Assembly (NCBI GenBank): GCA_013822855.1
Contig: PNLE01000022.1
Location: 1 to 34,655, forward strand
Length of the DNA: 34,655 nucleotides
Origin: Planctomyces sp.
GTDB lineage: Bacteria > Planctomycetota > Planctomycetia > Planctomycetales > Planctomycetaceae
Reading direction: 5' to 3'
Numbering within the stretch: position 1 is the first letter of the stretch; each line of letters opens with the position of its first letter. Positions 26,325 to 34,015 of the stretch are shown here, one piece after another. The notes below the pieces were generated by a model. That model was not told the DNA's origin. It did not search any database and saw only the letters and a list, made by a program, of their open reading frames with translations. A program made the translations under genes and the position numbers.

Positions 26325-26696
26325 ATGTCAGTAAGAGGAATTCGAGGTGCCACGTGCGTGGAGAGCGATCGTCCGGAACTGCTGCTGGCCGCGACACGCG
26401 AGCTGCTGGCTGAACTCGTTGAGCAAAACGGGATCCACGATTTCGACGAGATCGTCTCCGCAATTTTCACCACCACCCCGGATCTCACCTCCACCTTCCC
26501 TGCGGAAGCCGCCCGGGCATTGGGAATGCGGCAAGTCCCCCTGCTCTGTGCCTCGGAGATCGCGGTGCCGCACGCTCTGCCGCGCTGCATTCGCGTGCTG
26601 CTGCACGTGAACTCGGAGAAGAAGCCGGGTGAGATCGTCCACGTCTATCTGGGCGAAGCGAAAAAGCTGCGACCAGATATTCAGAGTGCCCAATAA
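26325..26696 (+). CDS. aroH: Chorismate mutase, AroH type
   Basis: Converts chorismate to prephenate for phenylalanine and tyrosine synthesis. The 123-residue protein matches the Bacillus subtilis AroH fold along its length: [13 protein letters not shown] (Arg near position 7), then [45 protein letters not shown] and [13 protein letters not shown]. The catalytic residues known for the family have counterparts here: the N-terminal arginine, the glutamate in CASEI, the arginine in CIRV and the tyrosine in HVYL. The start at ATG 26325 aligns with the family N-terminus; the longer frame from 26280 does not. It lies between divergent arsR and convergent HEPN-like genes, with no other aromatic gene beside it. 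Confidence 0.93.
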   Translation: MSVRGIRGATCVESDRPELLLAATRELLAELVEQNGIHDFDEIVSAIFTTTPDLTSTFPAEAARALGMRQVPLLCASEIAVPHALPRCIRVLLHVNSEKKPGEIVHVYLGEAKKLRPDIQSAQ

Positions 26697-26762
26697 CTCA
26701 GACGCTGGTGGAGCGGCATCCCATTCAAAGAATGACGTTCTTTGCCTTCAACTCGCCAGCAA

Positions 26763-27617
26763 TCATCGAGGCTGGCGGGGCAAAGTCTCTTGGAATTCGG
26801 TGGGATGCTCGATCATTTCCAGCGTCCCATGGGCGAACTCCGCATCGGCCAAAGCCTGCTCGTCATTGCCGATTTGTTGCGAAGAGCTTCGCGCTGGTCC
26901 CTTCTCGCAGTAGGGACAGGTTTCGGTGTAGATGACCCGTCGACAATGCGGGCACTCATGCAGACCGAAAACCGGGACGGTCGCCGTCATCCTTTGGTGG
27001 ATGAAATAGGCGAAAGTGAACACCACGAAGCCAGCCAGCAGGATCGTCGCCAGCGCGTGCTTGTCCCAGAAGAATCCCACCACCGTGATGAGCAAGGCCG
27101 CACAGCACAGGGCGTAGAGGGTCACATCCAGCACTCTGCGGCGATTGAAGCGGATACGTGCCAGTTCCCGATTCACACGATGGCCGAAGCGCTGCCGAAG
27201 GGCATCGAACTTCTCGTCTTCGACTTCCTGAAGCCGCTTCGTTTGTCCGGTCGCGGTGAGCAACCGCTGGACGCTGTCGAGGACACGGAACGCATCGTCC
27301 TCCGTGAGGAAGGATTGGTGCGCGAGGTGGTTGCGATACTCGCGCAGCTCGCTGATCAGGCTCCGCTCGAAGATACCCATCTTTTGCCGGAAGCAATTGT
27401 TCCATTGATCCCAGACGAGACTGAGCAGCACGTGGGGATCCGTCAGGGGATCGACGAGCCGGGCGGCGGCCACATGCCGATCCCCGCGGACTTGCTGGGC
27501 GATGAGATCGTCGGCCCGCGCACCGTGAACTCGCGACATTTCCTGCCGGATGAATGGTGCCCATTCCTCGACAAGAATATCCAAGGCGCGCGAGATTCGG
27601 TCTTGAGGCGTGGGCAT
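26763..27617 (-). CDS. Membrane protein with HEPN-like domain and C-terminal zinc ribbon
   Basis: A 284-residue protein in three parts. Residues 1-125 are helical and resemble HEPN domains of the Swt1-like kind, with the R-x4-H motif Arg95-His100 in REYRNHLAH; this motif marks HEPN ribonucleases. Two membrane helices lie at about 163-183 and 188-206. A short zinc ribbon follows, with Cys222, Cys225, Cys234 and Cys237 (ECPHC...TCPYC). The tail is acidic and polar. HEPN assignment is by motif and helical pattern only. The protein could cut or bind RNA at the membrane, or be a stress-related regulator. It converges with aroH and has no partner gene, such as a nucleotidyltransferase, next to it. 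The start ATG 27617 lacks a clear ribosome binding site. Confidence 0.65.
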   Translation of the reverse strand: MPTPQDRISRALDILVEEWAPFIRQEMSRVHGARADDLIAQQVRGDRHVAAARLVDPLTDPHVLLSLVWDQWNNCFRQKMGIFERSLISELREYRNHLAHQSFLTEDDAFRVLDSVQRLLTATGQTKRLQEVEDEKFDALRQRFGHRVNRELARIRFNRRRVLDVTLYALCCAALLITVVGFFWDKHALATILLAGFVVFTFAYFIHQRMTATVPVFGLHECPHCRRVIYTETCPYCEKGPARSSSQQIGNDEQALADAEFAHGTLEMIEHPTEFQETLPRQPR

Positions 27618-27925
27618 TCGACAGGGACTTCCATCGCAATGTGGGCCGGATCGGCTTTCGTGTCCGCAGACGATCCCGAGGTGCGTTGATCAAGTGGCGA
27701 ATCGGAAACCTGAAAGCGGTTCGAAACCTGATTCGCCATCTCGCATATTGTGGCGCGATGTCCAGCCTTTCCGGCCACGCACGAAGAATTCCTCACCCAC
27801 AATCGGGAATTCTGGAGAAGAACGAACAGTTGCCCGCATGCTAGGAGTTCGACCGATGAGAACTGTTCTTCCGATGCTGCCGATTGCATTAACTTTCCGG
27901 CCTTCGATGGTCCTTGGCATGCCCC
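27618..27925. other. 308-bp gap between the ATP-grasp gene and the HEPN-like gene
   Basis: This is a same-strand gap that should hold the HEPN-like promoter. No convincing coding frame, hairpin terminator or repeat was seen. Confidence 0.5.
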
Positions 27926-29197
27926 TCAGTCAAATGCGACTTCCGGAAAGGAGTTTTTCAAAGAGTCGACGGCCCGCTGGCAATCCCGCTCCGCTTCCTC
28001 GATGGAGGCACCCCATCCAAACAGCGTGCAGACCGGGTGTCCTTGTTCGATGATGGTGCCCAGGCAGGGGATGTCGGCGATTCGCGGAGTTGAAGGCATC
28101 CCATCATCATGCGTCCCGGTCGCGAATGCCGCTCGCAGATCGGGCGCAACGAACCGCTGGCCTGCGTAGACGATCCACTTCATTCCATAAGTTGGCCGCC
28201 GGTCGTCGCGCCCCACCAAAGAAGTTGGTTCATCCGTCGGCTCCGATGAACTCTCAGCCGATGGGTCGCTAAGACCGAAGGACCGAACATGCTCCCGCAT
28301 GAGGGATGGCCCATGTCCACGAGTCAGTTCGAGAATCTCGCAGCTGGCGGTGTAGCGGGGATTGATCTCGATCGGCTGCCAGCGATCTCCATTCTGAATT
28401 CCATCGATGCCGAAGAGGCCACGCAAACCCGTGTTTTCCACGATGATTTCCGCGAGCAACTTCGCCTGCTGCATAATGGACGCCGGAGGGGCGACGGGGC
28501 CACGGGAGCCGCGATATCCGTATGCGCCATATGGCGTGCCGGTCATTCCCTCAGTCCAGCCGATGAGGCGGACACTCCGGGTTTCCGCCAGGCAAATGAC
28601 ACTCAAAGGCTGACCGCCGGCAAACTCCTGCAGGTACTCGTCCGACGATATTCGAGACGCCAGCATTGCCCAGATCTCCTCTTGGGAAGTGGGGAACATG
28701 GCGACACCCAGCCCCCCGCCCGAGAGCAATGGTTTTCGGATCCACGATCGTTCCGACGGCAGAGGAATGTCATCAATCCCCGTGGTCTTGTCAGCCGTCA
28801 CAACCGCCAAGGGCGTGAAACCGGCTCGCGCCGACATCGCCTGCAGTTCGTGTGGATCCCGGAGGTGATTCAGAGTCGGGAGATCGGCCCCCGCCAAGGG
28901 AATGCCGAATTGATCCGCTTGATTCGCCAGTGCCTCCGCCATCGGCGGCCAGTTCTCCCAAGGTCCCACGTACGTCCACGCCCCGCATTCGCCCAGCTTG
29001 GCTCGGTTGATGAGTTCGCCAGCGATTAGACTTTGAATCGGGAACCAGTCGCCCATTTCCTGTAGGTCGGCATCTCCATATTCGTCGGTCGTGACAAGAT
29101 TCAATCCACCCCGGCGCGCGGATGCAGCGGCGGCTCGGACGCTCCCGCCAGCGATCAGGAGCCGGTATCCATCGGATCTGGCGATTTCAGACTCCAT
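27926..29197 (-). CDS. ATP-grasp family ligase, possible C1/H4MPT-associated gene
   Basis: A 423-residue ATP-dependent ligase. An N-terminal Rossmann-like domain (YRLLIAGGSVRAAAASARRGG, ending near 110) precedes the ATP-grasp fold. That fold has Lys155 in WIRKPLLSGGGLGV (the glycine-rich nucleotide loop), YLQEFAGGQPLSVICL, and the metal-binding ending GLFGIDGIQNGDRWQPIEINPRYTAS (Glu277, Asn279, Arg281). The C-terminal 100 residues (MKWIVYAGQRFVAPDL..., CTLFGWGASIEEAERDC) look like the usual trailing domain. Similar ATP-grasp proteins occur among the planctomycete and methylotroph C1 genes, to my recollection, which would fit the DHPS-like operon elsewhere in this window. The substrate is unknown. 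GGTGAG lies 5 bases before the ATG. Confidence 0.82.
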   Translation of the reverse strand: MESEIARSDGYRLLIAGGSVRAAAASARRGGLNLVTTDEYGDADLQEMGDWFPIQSLIAGELINRAKLGECGAWTYVGPWENWPPMAEALANQADQFGIPLAGADLPTLNHLRDPHELQAMSARAGFTPLAVVTADKTTGIDDIPLPSERSWIRKPLLSGGGLGVAMFPTSQEEIWAMLASRISSDEYLQEFAGGQPLSVICLAETRSVRLIGWTEGMTGTPYGAYGYRGSRGPVAPPASIMQQAKLLAEIIVENTGLRGLFGIDGIQNGDRWQPIEINPRYTASCEILELTRGHGPSLMREHVRSFGLSDPSAESSSEPTDEPTSLVGRDDRRPTYGMKWIVYAGQRFVAPDLRAAFATGTHDDGMPSTPRIADIPCLGTIIEQGHPVCTLFGWGASIEEAERDCQRAVDSLKNSFPEVAFD

Positions 29198-29448
29198 TCT
29201 GGCTCACCGGGCGTTGTGGACAAATGAGCACATCTTGTGTGGTGGTTAATGAGCAGCGGAAAAGTCGTCCGTCGTGAGTAAAGGAAAACTCGACCGACTG
29301 CTTGGGGGTTTGGGCAAATTCCAAGGAAAGATCGGGCCATCCCCCCGATTCCAACACTCGGGTCACTTGTTCCACTGCCTCCCAACTGCTATTTTTCCAC
29401 AATCTTTCAGGACTATCGACGCGACGCAAATTGCGGTGGAGAGGAATC

Positions 29449-29571
29449 ATGGTCTACAGACCACGGACAAAGCTCGTGAAGTTGCGAAAAGCCATCCGTT
29501 GCCCCAAGTGCGGCAAACTGGTGGGTTTCGCCATTCGCTGCAAGACCTGTCACAAAAAGTTGCGTGCATAG
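29449..29571 (+). CDS. 40-residue zinc-ribbon protein
   Basis: A very small basic protein starting at ATG 29449, with the strong ribosome binding site GGAGAGG 5 bases upstream. The C-terminal half is a CxxC-x9-CxxC zinc ribbon (CPKCG, then CKTCH) ending in KKLRA. The N-terminal half is rich in Arg and Lys (VYRPRTKLVKLRKAIR). Cysteine spacing and charge recall small ribosomal zinc proteins such as L40e, but identity is not established; nucleic-acid or ribosome binding is a guess. It is 120 bases before the next small basic gene on the same strand, and the two may share a transcript that ends at the terminator at 29995. Confidence 0.75.
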   Translation: MVYRPRTKLVKLRKAIRCPKCGKLVGFAIRCKTCHKKLRA

Positions 29572-29690
29572 TTCGTTCGCTCACTGCTCTTGCCCTCGCG
29601 GCATCAGTGAGTATCCCACTTGCTTTGCCTCGCCGATTCAGACAAATGCCGGATCTGCTTCTTTATTTTTGAAACTGAACTGGATTTCAG

Positions 29691-29879
29691 ATGCCTCGTA
29701 CCGAACGCGATCGTGAACTTGCCAAGCGTCGCCAGCGTAAAGCTAAGATCAAGAAGCTCGAAAAGAAGTATCAGGCTGCCACTTCCGACGCTGACAAGGA
29801 AGTGATAGTGGCCAAGGTTCGCCGCATGAGCCCCATGCTCAACTTTGTAGGCCGTATGGAAGGCACGGAAGTTAAGTAG
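29691..29879 (+). CDS. 62-residue basic protein, DUF6800-like
   Basis: A small highly charged protein: MPRTERDRELAKRRQRKAKI at the start, then a predicted helix rich in Lys, and a conserved-looking end SPMLNFVGRMEG. I recall such sequences as a planctomycete-specific family (DUF6800), but could not check it. The composition suggests RNA or nucleic-acid binding; the function is unknown. The region before ATG 29691 has only a weak ribosome-binding sequence (GGAT). It follows the 40-residue zinc-ribbon gene and precedes a strong terminator by 116 bases. Confidence 0.78.
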   Translation: MPRTERDRELAKRRQRKAKIKKLEKKYQAATSDADKEVIVAKVRRMSPMLNFVGRMEGTEVK

Positions 29880-29994
29880 TTGGAGTGGAGCTGATCTCTC
29901 TTATTGAGCAGTAATCAAACTGTTCAACTTGATGGAGTTATAAGCCGCTTATCTCCAACTTTTTGCCTGCTTTCGTACAGGCCAAATCAATCAT

Positions 29995-30033
29995 CAAGCC
30001 CGGGTCAATCAGACTCGGGCTTGTTCGTTTTTC
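29995..30033 (+). terminator. Rho-independent terminator after the small-protein pair
   Basis: Arms 29995-30005 and 30013-30023 pair over 11 positions including one G-T wobble, with a 7-base loop, followed by TTCGTTTTT. Confidence 0.85.
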
Positions 30034-30210
30034 GAGTTCTGCGAAGAGTGCCCACGGCAGCCACCCTGGCTATGGTCGGTTAGCAAGCAAGAGGGTGCCA
30101 TGAGGCCCAGTAAATTTCTAGGCGGTTGGCGATCCCACGACAGGTGATTCCATGTTGAGCAAGTGGAGATGACTCGGGGCCTTCCCTTCATGTCTACCGG
30201 TCAACAAAAG

Positions 30211-30250
30211 AAAACAGCGGATGCCCTATCGCCAAGGCATCCGCTGTTTT
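30211..30250. terminator. Terminator of the MFS gene, usable on both strands
   Basis: A perfect 15-bp stem (30211-30225 with 30236-30250) with a 10-base loop. On the minus strand the stem ends in TTTT and runs into CTTTTG; on the plus strand it ends in TTTTT. It lies 27 bases after the MFS stop. Confidence 0.88.
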
Positions 30251-30277
30251 TGCAGATCGCTGTGATCGAATACCGCA

Positions 30278-31882
30278 TTAACTCTCGGCGGTACCGAGGT
30301 CGGTGCCGGTATGGACGGCCTGGTCGACGGTTTTCGGTTTGTAGCCGCCGATCATGCGGAAGTAGATGATCAGCAGCAGGTAACAGACAGCCATCGTCGC
30401 GGGCACGTAGGCTGTCAGCTTCAGTGCCATCTGGCCGCCATAGATTCCGGCTTGCTGAACCAATGGCTTGTCGGTTTCAGCGAATGGCTTGGCCTGTGCC
30501 CACCAGGCTTCGAGTTCCGCCTGATTTTTCCGGGCTGCCTGGTTGGCTGGAGTTTCCGGTTCCTTAGCCAACACTTCACCCGCTCTGGCCAATTCCTTCC
30601 CACCATCTTCCAGCACTCCCACCTTGGCACCATCGAGGCCCACGGTCCGGAAGCCAAAGAAACTGCTTTCGCCCGCTGCACGGTAGCGGTCAAAGGTGGC
30701 TTCGGACTTCGCCTTCAGTTCGGCAGAGGCATTGTAATCCTGCTTGAAACCAATGGCAGGGCCTCCCAAGAGGCCAGCCGAAAGCATCCCCACGCCGCCG
30801 AGCATGCCGATTGCCACGGCCCCGCCCCGCGGGAATTGCTCCGACGCGACGGCCAGCATGGTGGGCCAGAGGAAAGTCTTACCGCAGGCGTAGACGGTGG
30901 CGGCGACGGTGCACATCACCCAGCCATCGGCACTTCCCAAAAGTGTCAGTCCCGTTGTTCCCAGAATCGCGCTGGCGAACAGCAGCCCGAGGGGCGAGAT
31001 CGTATGGACAATCGGGCCGGCGACGAATCGGAGGACGAACATCAAAGATGAGGTGTAGGCGAACAGGGCCAGGCCGTAAGCCGGCTTCTCCATGATGGCC
31101 CCGGTGATCTTGCTGATCCACGAGTCGGTTCCCAGTTCGACATAGCCGACCATCGCATGAATGACGAGCAGCACCAACATCAGTGGAGCGAAGATGCTGG
31201 TGATCATCTGCATCAGAGTCACGCCGGCGCTTTCGGCTTCCGATTTCGGAAACCGTTGTCCCAGCAGCATGCCGCCATAAACGACGACTGGGATCAGAAA
31301 CAGCGACATCTGGATCGTCCAGTGGACGGGTTCTGTCGTGACCCCGTTGGCCGTCGTTCCGCCAGCCATGAAGAACGAGGCGAGGCTGCCCATGACAAGA
31401 CCAGCGGGCCAACCGGCATGCAGGATGTTGAGATAGTGCGTCTTGTTCTTGGGGAACAGCGTGGCGGTCATCGGGTTCACCACGGCTTCGCAAAGGCCGT
31501 TGCCGATCGCGAAAATGAACATGCCGATGAAGAGGCAGTAGAAGGTCGCGTCCTTGCCGCTGGTGCTGAAGACGAACGGGGCGGCCAGAGTCAAACCGGC
31601 CGAAATCAGATGCAGGATGAAGGCCGCGATCATCAGTTTACCGTAGCCCAGTTTATCGGCAACAAGCGAACTGAGAATGATCACGATCCCGAAGCCCGTC
31701 AGGCCTCCCCCGGTGATGGTGCCTAGTTCGGTCATGGTGAAACTGAACTGGTTGGCCCACTGCGTCAGAATCCCGCCACGCACGGCATATCCCACGCCGG
31801 CAGCGAGGATCGCGGTGAAGCCGGCCCAGAGGAGCCGGTGGGCATTGGGGGCTGCGGCTTCTGTCGTCGTCCCGGATGTCAT
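30278..31882 (-). CDS. FucP-like MFS transporter with a large extracytoplasmic insertion
   Basis: A 534-residue major facilitator protein of the inner membrane, with about 12 membrane segments. The first (LLWAGFTAILAAGVGYAVRGG), GGGLTGFGIVIILSSLVADKLGYGK, GNGLCEAVVNPMTATLFP and NILHAGWPAGLVMGSLA recall FucP-type sugar permeases. An insertion of about 110 residues (379-488, charged and helical, with repeated Glu/Ala/Lys) lies between segments 11 and 12, which by MFS topology is on the periplasmic side. Transport substrate is unknown; a sugar or related compound is plausible. GAGGAA lies 9 bases before the ATG. tilS is upstream on the same strand with a 247-base gap, and a terminator follows. 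Confidence 0.85.
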   Translation of the reverse strand: MTSGTTTEAAAPNAHRLLWAGFTAILAAGVGYAVRGGILTQWANQFSFTMTELGTITGGGLTGFGIVIILSSLVADKLGYGKLMIAAFILHLISAGLTLAAPFVFSTSGKDATFYCLFIGMFIFAIGNGLCEAVVNPMTATLFPKNKTHYLNILHAGWPAGLVMGSLASFFMAGGTTANGVTTEPVHWTIQMSLFLIPVVVYGGMLLGQRFPKSEAESAGVTLMQMITSIFAPLMLVLLVIHAMVGYVELGTDSWISKITGAIMEKPAYGLALFAYTSSLMFVLRFVAGPIVHTISPLGLLFASAILGTTGLTLLGSADGWVMCTVAATVYACGKTFLWPTMLAVASEQFPRGGAVAIGMLGGVGMLSAGLLGGPAIGFKQDYNASAELKAKSEATFDRYRAAGESSFFGFRTVGLDGAKVGVLEDGGKELARAGEVLAKEPETPANQAARKNQAELEAWWAQAKPFAETDKPLVQQAGIYGGQMALKLTAYVPATMAVCYLLLIIYFRMIGGYKPKTVDQAVHTGTDLGTAES

Positions 31883-32129
31883 TACGGATGTTCCTCTAGG
31901 GGGGGCTATGCCGAGCTAAATTTCATAAAACGCTGAAGTGCGAGCGCAGTCGACGCGTCACATGGGAAAGGCCGACTTTGGGAGTCTCTCCTGTGATAGA
32001 GACCGCAGGCGATCCATCGAAAAGCAGTAACCAGCGGAGTCGAGCGGCATCGTATCCACGGTCGTGCATGTTTTCCATGCCATGATCACGCATGTCAATG
32101 AATTCCCAGCCTTGATCCGGTCGAATCTC

Positions 32130-33206
32130 TCACAATCGATCGACTCGCCGCTCGATGGAGAACCATTCGCGCCGCCGTGTGACGCGCACTCCGCCAGGGA
32201 AGTCGCCCGTGAGGGGGCGCTCATAGGGACCCAGAAACATCGTGAGCTTCATGAGATGCTGCTCGCCCAGACCTTGCCGGGGCCAATTGTTCTCGATCCA
32301 GATCTGGCGAAACGCTTCCCGGCTCACCACCGGCAACTGTGCCTGCCAATGGATCACATGGTATCGGGCGACATCACCTGATGGTTCAATGCGGCTGATC
32401 CGGAGCAACTCGCGAGCCGTGGTTTCAATCAGTTCCTGGGCATCTCGACTGTGCCGGGAAAGCTGCAGCAGACTTTCCACGGGATCTCGTTCGAGCTCCA
32501 TATGGACGATCGCCTCTTTGAGCAGGGGCAGCACCCGATTCCGTAAGAGATTGCGGGTCGCATCGTTTTCACTGTTGGTTTGATCCTCACGCCAGTCTTG
32601 ACTCAGCTCGCTCAGGAACGATCGCAGTGTCTCTCTGCGAAGGCCGAGCAAAGGTCGTTCGACAAGAATCCTGCCCGCAAACTCCTGTGAGGTCCGCATT
32701 CCTGCAAGGCCCGCAAGGCTGGTGCCACGCAACAGGTGATGTAACACGGTCTCCGCCTGATCGTCCGCATGATGGGCCAGCAGCAGGTGCCGAGCCCCAT
32801 GTCGACTTGCGGCCGCTTGCAGAAATGCGAGTCTCTGGTCACGCAACGCACCTTCGGACAGGACTTTTTCCGAGTCGAGAATCAACGGCGTCGCGATTTC
32901 CACCCTTGTACCCACTTCAAAAGAAAGTGAGTGGCGTTTAGCCAGTTGCTCCACCCAACGGGCATCCTCATCGGCGGCAATCCCGCGAACCTGATGATTG
33001 AAGTGGGCTACTATCCACCGAGCCGAATCAGGAAACTCGGTGGCCTCCGCCCAGGCATGATCCTGGGCCAGCAGCAGCAGACCTCGCAGCAGAGCCACAC
33101 TGTCGGCTCCGCCGGAAATGGCCAATACCAATCGCTCCGGCCGGGAGGTTTTCACCTCCCACCAGTTGCGGAGGGCATCGACAACTTCCTCGGTGCGATT
33201 TCCCAA
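32130..33206 (-). CDS. tilS: tRNA(Ile)-lysidine synthase
   Basis: Modifies the wobble cytidine of the AUA-reading isoleucine tRNA to lysidine, using ATP and lysine. The PP-loop SGGADS is at residues 31-36, followed by IVAHFNHQVRG, LLLAHHADDQAETVLHHLLRG and the family block RNLLRNRVLPLL. The product is 358 residues, shorter than E. coli TilS (432), with a middle domain and a short C-terminal domain. The only start that keeps the normal distance to the PP-loop is TTG at 33206. GTG further in, at VKTSRPE, is an alternative that would leave 13 residues before the loop. A GCGGAA stretch lies about 8 bases before the TTG. Confidence 0.92.
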   Translation of the reverse strand: MGNRTEEVVDALRNWWEVKTSRPERLVLAISGGADSVALLRGLLLLAQDHAWAEATEFPDSARWIVAHFNHQVRGIAADEDARWVEQLAKRHSLSFEVGTRVEIATPLILDSEKVLSEGALRDQRLAFLQAAASRHGARHLLLAHHADDQAETVLHHLLRGTSLAGLAGMRTSQEFAGRILVERPLLGLRRETLRSFLSELSQDWREDQTNSENDATRNLLRNRVLPLLKEAIVHMELERDPVESLLQLSRHSRDAQELIETTARELLRISRIEPSGDVARYHVIHWQAQLPVVSREAFRQIWIENNWPRQGLGEQHLMKLTMFLGPYERPLTGDFPGGVRVTRRREWFSIERRVDRL

Positions 33207-34015
33207 AAGATGGTTCCGCTGTCGAAGCCCTCAAAAATTTTCCCACGAGTGACCAGATCGCACCCGCACAATACGGTCAATCCGCCTGAACAGAAGATGA
33301 GGTCACCTTGGCGGCAGGCTTCTCGGCCCTCATCACTCCCCGGCGGTTTGAATCGCCTCTTCGACCTGTTACTATACCGCGAGAACGATTGTTTCAATCT
33401 CGGAAGCAGTTGTTGCAACGTATTGTCTCTAAACCGCTTGTGGTATGTTTCGACAAGCGACTCCAAACCAGCATGACGATTGCAGATGGGTTGTTGAATT
33501 GAGTGAGGTGGGGTCAGGATCGGTGAACGCTCCCGACCTTCCGGATGACGGGTGGGTGTTTCTGGTGTTCCTCTTGTTCTGTTCGGTGGGCATGGCCGCA
33601 GTCTTTGGTTCGCTGACGTGTTGCCTGATGGGCAGCGCGACGGCGAGCGACTCGGCAGCGACAAGCATCGTCGGTAAAAAGCCGACAGCTGCCCGTGTCG
33701 CGGGCTCCTTGGCAGATTCCTGCGAGATTCCCGCACGTTTCGGTGCGGTGGCTCGCTGTGAGAGAATTCGTCTTGAGCTGTTGTCCAATAGGGGTTTCGT
33801 TCGAGATTCCCTCCTGGACGGGTGGATCACAGCCCACGTTCGACCGACCGGTCACTTCGTGCGCGAATGGCACTTGCCGTCATTCATGCCGAGTGATGGG
33901 GGTTGTTCGCGGGCTGCCTGTCTTCTTGCGTAGCTTCAGAAAACTCGTTTTCATCCCCTGCTCTTTCAAGGATCCGCCTGTCAGCCGACCAGTCAACAAG
34001 GGCTGCCAAGTGGAA
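33207..34015. other. 809-bp gap between divergent tilS and rny, with one doubtful ORF
   Basis: No gene is recognised. A plus-strand frame (33445-33933, 162 codons) encodes one hydrophobic stretch (WVFLVFLLFCSVGMAAVFGS) and many cysteines but no known domain, and it competes with overlapping frames on the other strand. A loose sigma70-like pair, TTGAAT (33348) and TACTAT (33370) spaced by 16 bases, could drive it or rny. Confidence 0.4.

Larger units (their letters stand above)
29880..30277. other. Gap between converging small-protein and MFS genes, holding two terminators
   Basis: This 398-base stretch contains the terminators at 29995-30033 and 30211-30250. Between them no coding frame or other structure looks real. 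Confidence 0.6.

Noticed and set aside
26742-27689. 315-codon plus-strand frame opposite the HEPN-like gene
   Set aside because: It is longer than the minus-strand gene, but the minus strand shows a HEPN motif, two membrane helices and a zinc ribbon, while this frame shows no domain.
33152-33736. 194-codon minus-strand frame upstream of tilS
   Set aside because: It overlaps the tilS start region in another frame and is Arg/Ser/Pro-rich with no domain.
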